DNA of 28,572 nucleotides. Origin: Rodentolepis nana. Its lineage: Eukaryota > Platyhelminthes > Cestoda > Cyclophyllidea > Hymenolepididae. The position numbers and the translations under genes were made by a program. Below are positions 27,365 through 28,572 of the stretch, piece after piece. Position 1 is the first letter of the stretch; each line of letters opens with the position of its first letter. The notes under the pieces were generated by a model that had not been told where the DNA came from, searched no databases, and saw only the letters and a list, made by a program, of their open reading frames with translations. The DNA lies in the NCBI GenBank assembly GCA_900617975.1, contig UZAE01012971.1, forward strand, positions 1-28,572. The letters run 5' to 3'.

Positions 27365-28572
27365 GTGGGCGTATTTTTCTGAGGAAAAGATCAGTTTTAA
27401 CGATTACAGATAGGCTACAAGATTATTGTAATCCAAGTAGTTTTTTTAGTATGGAGTAGTTTTAATGCTATCTTAGTACGTCACTACGAACAAGATACGT
27501 ATCAATTGTCAAGCAAGAATGTGACAGAAACTAGTTTCATTTAATAGTTAAAATTTGAGTAGGAGGTAAATGTATATTGAAGTATTTCTAAATGGCAAAT
27601 GCTTGAAAGTTATACGGTCTCCTTAAACTCGTTTATGCTACAGGCCGATTTACTGTGTCTTAAAAGGGGTTTGAAAAGACCCCATCCTTAATCATACTGG
27701 AAAGTCATTTAAAGTTAATATAATGGGAAATTTTCATGCGTATCGAATTGGCAAATGTGCATAATTAGTGCAATGGCTCGTTTGCCAAACTGCCTGATTT
27801 GAATTAATTATTTAAAGCGATTATCAGCAGGATATAATTTCATGCATTCTCACCTAAAGATATCACTTAACCTCGTAAAAAACAGAACAGTTTCTTTTGT
27901 TGTCAAGACTTTTATTTTGTCCCAAATAGCAGAAGTCAGGGTAAAAATTTCCCAAAGTAAAAAAGAAAAGAAGTTTTCTTCTCATAGTAAGATATTTTAG
28001 AGCTTTAAATGATTTGCAACTCCACCCACAAAGTTAAGCCCAAATAAATGTCTTTTATTTGTTTTATTTTTATATTATTGAATGCAATATAAATGAGGAT
28101 TTCATCAAATACGAAGTAAATGCGTATTTTAGCATCTTCATTTTGTTAATAATAATTTCACTTTTTACACATTCACTTAAAAAATAGTCATAGACACCCA
28201 TTCTCTTTTCAAAGTTACACTGTTCCAATTGGCTGAACTTTGGAGTTAATTATACTCAATTAGTAAAAACTGTATGTCCAAAATATCTTTTTTTCATAGT
28301 TTGGTAATAGAGATGCGAGATAGCTATAAGCTATTTAGAAGACCTCAGCTGTATTTTTGCATCTTTCAATCGTGGCGGGGGAGGGGTGGGGGTTAATGGA
28401 GAAAATAAGTTCGAGGCAATGAATATCATATAAAATAATAATCTTCCTTTTATATTTCAAAATGAGCGGATTAGGATTAGAATGAAGTATTCCCTTTTCT
28501 TTGAAAATAATTTTTTATCATATTATTATCCACGATAGAACAAAGAATCAAAAGAAAACTCCTAACGGGGCG

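Larger units (their letters stand above)
25815..28572. other. Region downstream of ZSWIM2
   Basis: No supported gene. It contains a candidate ATTAAA poly(A) signal (25861-25866), dispersed repeat copy B (26664-27034), C- and G-rich tracts at 27194-27208, 27340-27364 and 28376-28392, and a minus-strand ORF (26477-26716) that overlaps the repeat edge. I do not recognise that ORF's product. From about 27400 onward it is plain AT-rich sequence. Confidence 0.6.

Overview
The window is AT-rich animal DNA, most likely from a parasitic flatworm (Platyhelminthes, probably a tapeworm). The evidence is three intron-rich metazoan genes with very short introns (28-45 nt, two of them exactly 36 nt), a second class of about 62-83 nt, and introns of 0.4 to 8.8 kb. 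As I recall, tapeworm and fluke genomes show this intron pattern. I saw no bacterial genes, CRISPR arrays, rRNA or complete tRNA. The species cannot be fixed from the sequence alone.

Layout. 1-12901, minus strand: the 5' part of a DDX11/CHL1-type iron-sulfur DNA helicase. A 573-codon first exon (11183-12901) carries the ATP-binding loop, the four-cysteine Fe-S region and the DEAH box. An 8.8-kb intron follows, then a second exon at 2127-2383. The C-terminal helicase motifs lie beyond the left edge. 14015-20841, minus strand: a complete alpha-actinin gene (900 aa from 15 exons, plus an optional 42-nt in-frame cassette) with two CH domains, a four-repeat spectrin rod and paired EF-hands. 22591-25814, plus strand: a ZSWIM2-type E3 ubiquitin ligase (about 451 aa, 8 exons) with SWIM, RING, a degenerate ZZ and a second RING. 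Alpha-actinin and ZSWIM2 are head to head, with 1.75 kb between their start codons. Alpha-actinin lies upstream of DDX11 on the same strand, with 1.1 kb between them.

The remainder (most of 1-11182 and 25815-28572) is intron or intergenic sequence. It holds many poly-C/poly-G tracts, one with an undetermined base, and an inverted pair of copies of an unnamed dispersed repeat (1324-1665 and 26664-27034). The second copy has an internal 38-42 bp tandem triplication. The three genes have no obvious shared pathway: chromosome cohesion/DNA repair, actin cross-linking and ubiquitin ligation.

The observations most worth following are a 28-nt intron in ZSWIM2, a 14-residue cassette exon in the alpha-actinin rod, a strong splice acceptor 5 nt before the DDX11 start (candidate spliced-leader site), and the dispersed repeat, whose copies carry consensus 5' splice-site sequences. 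I did not find a clearly new multi-gene system.
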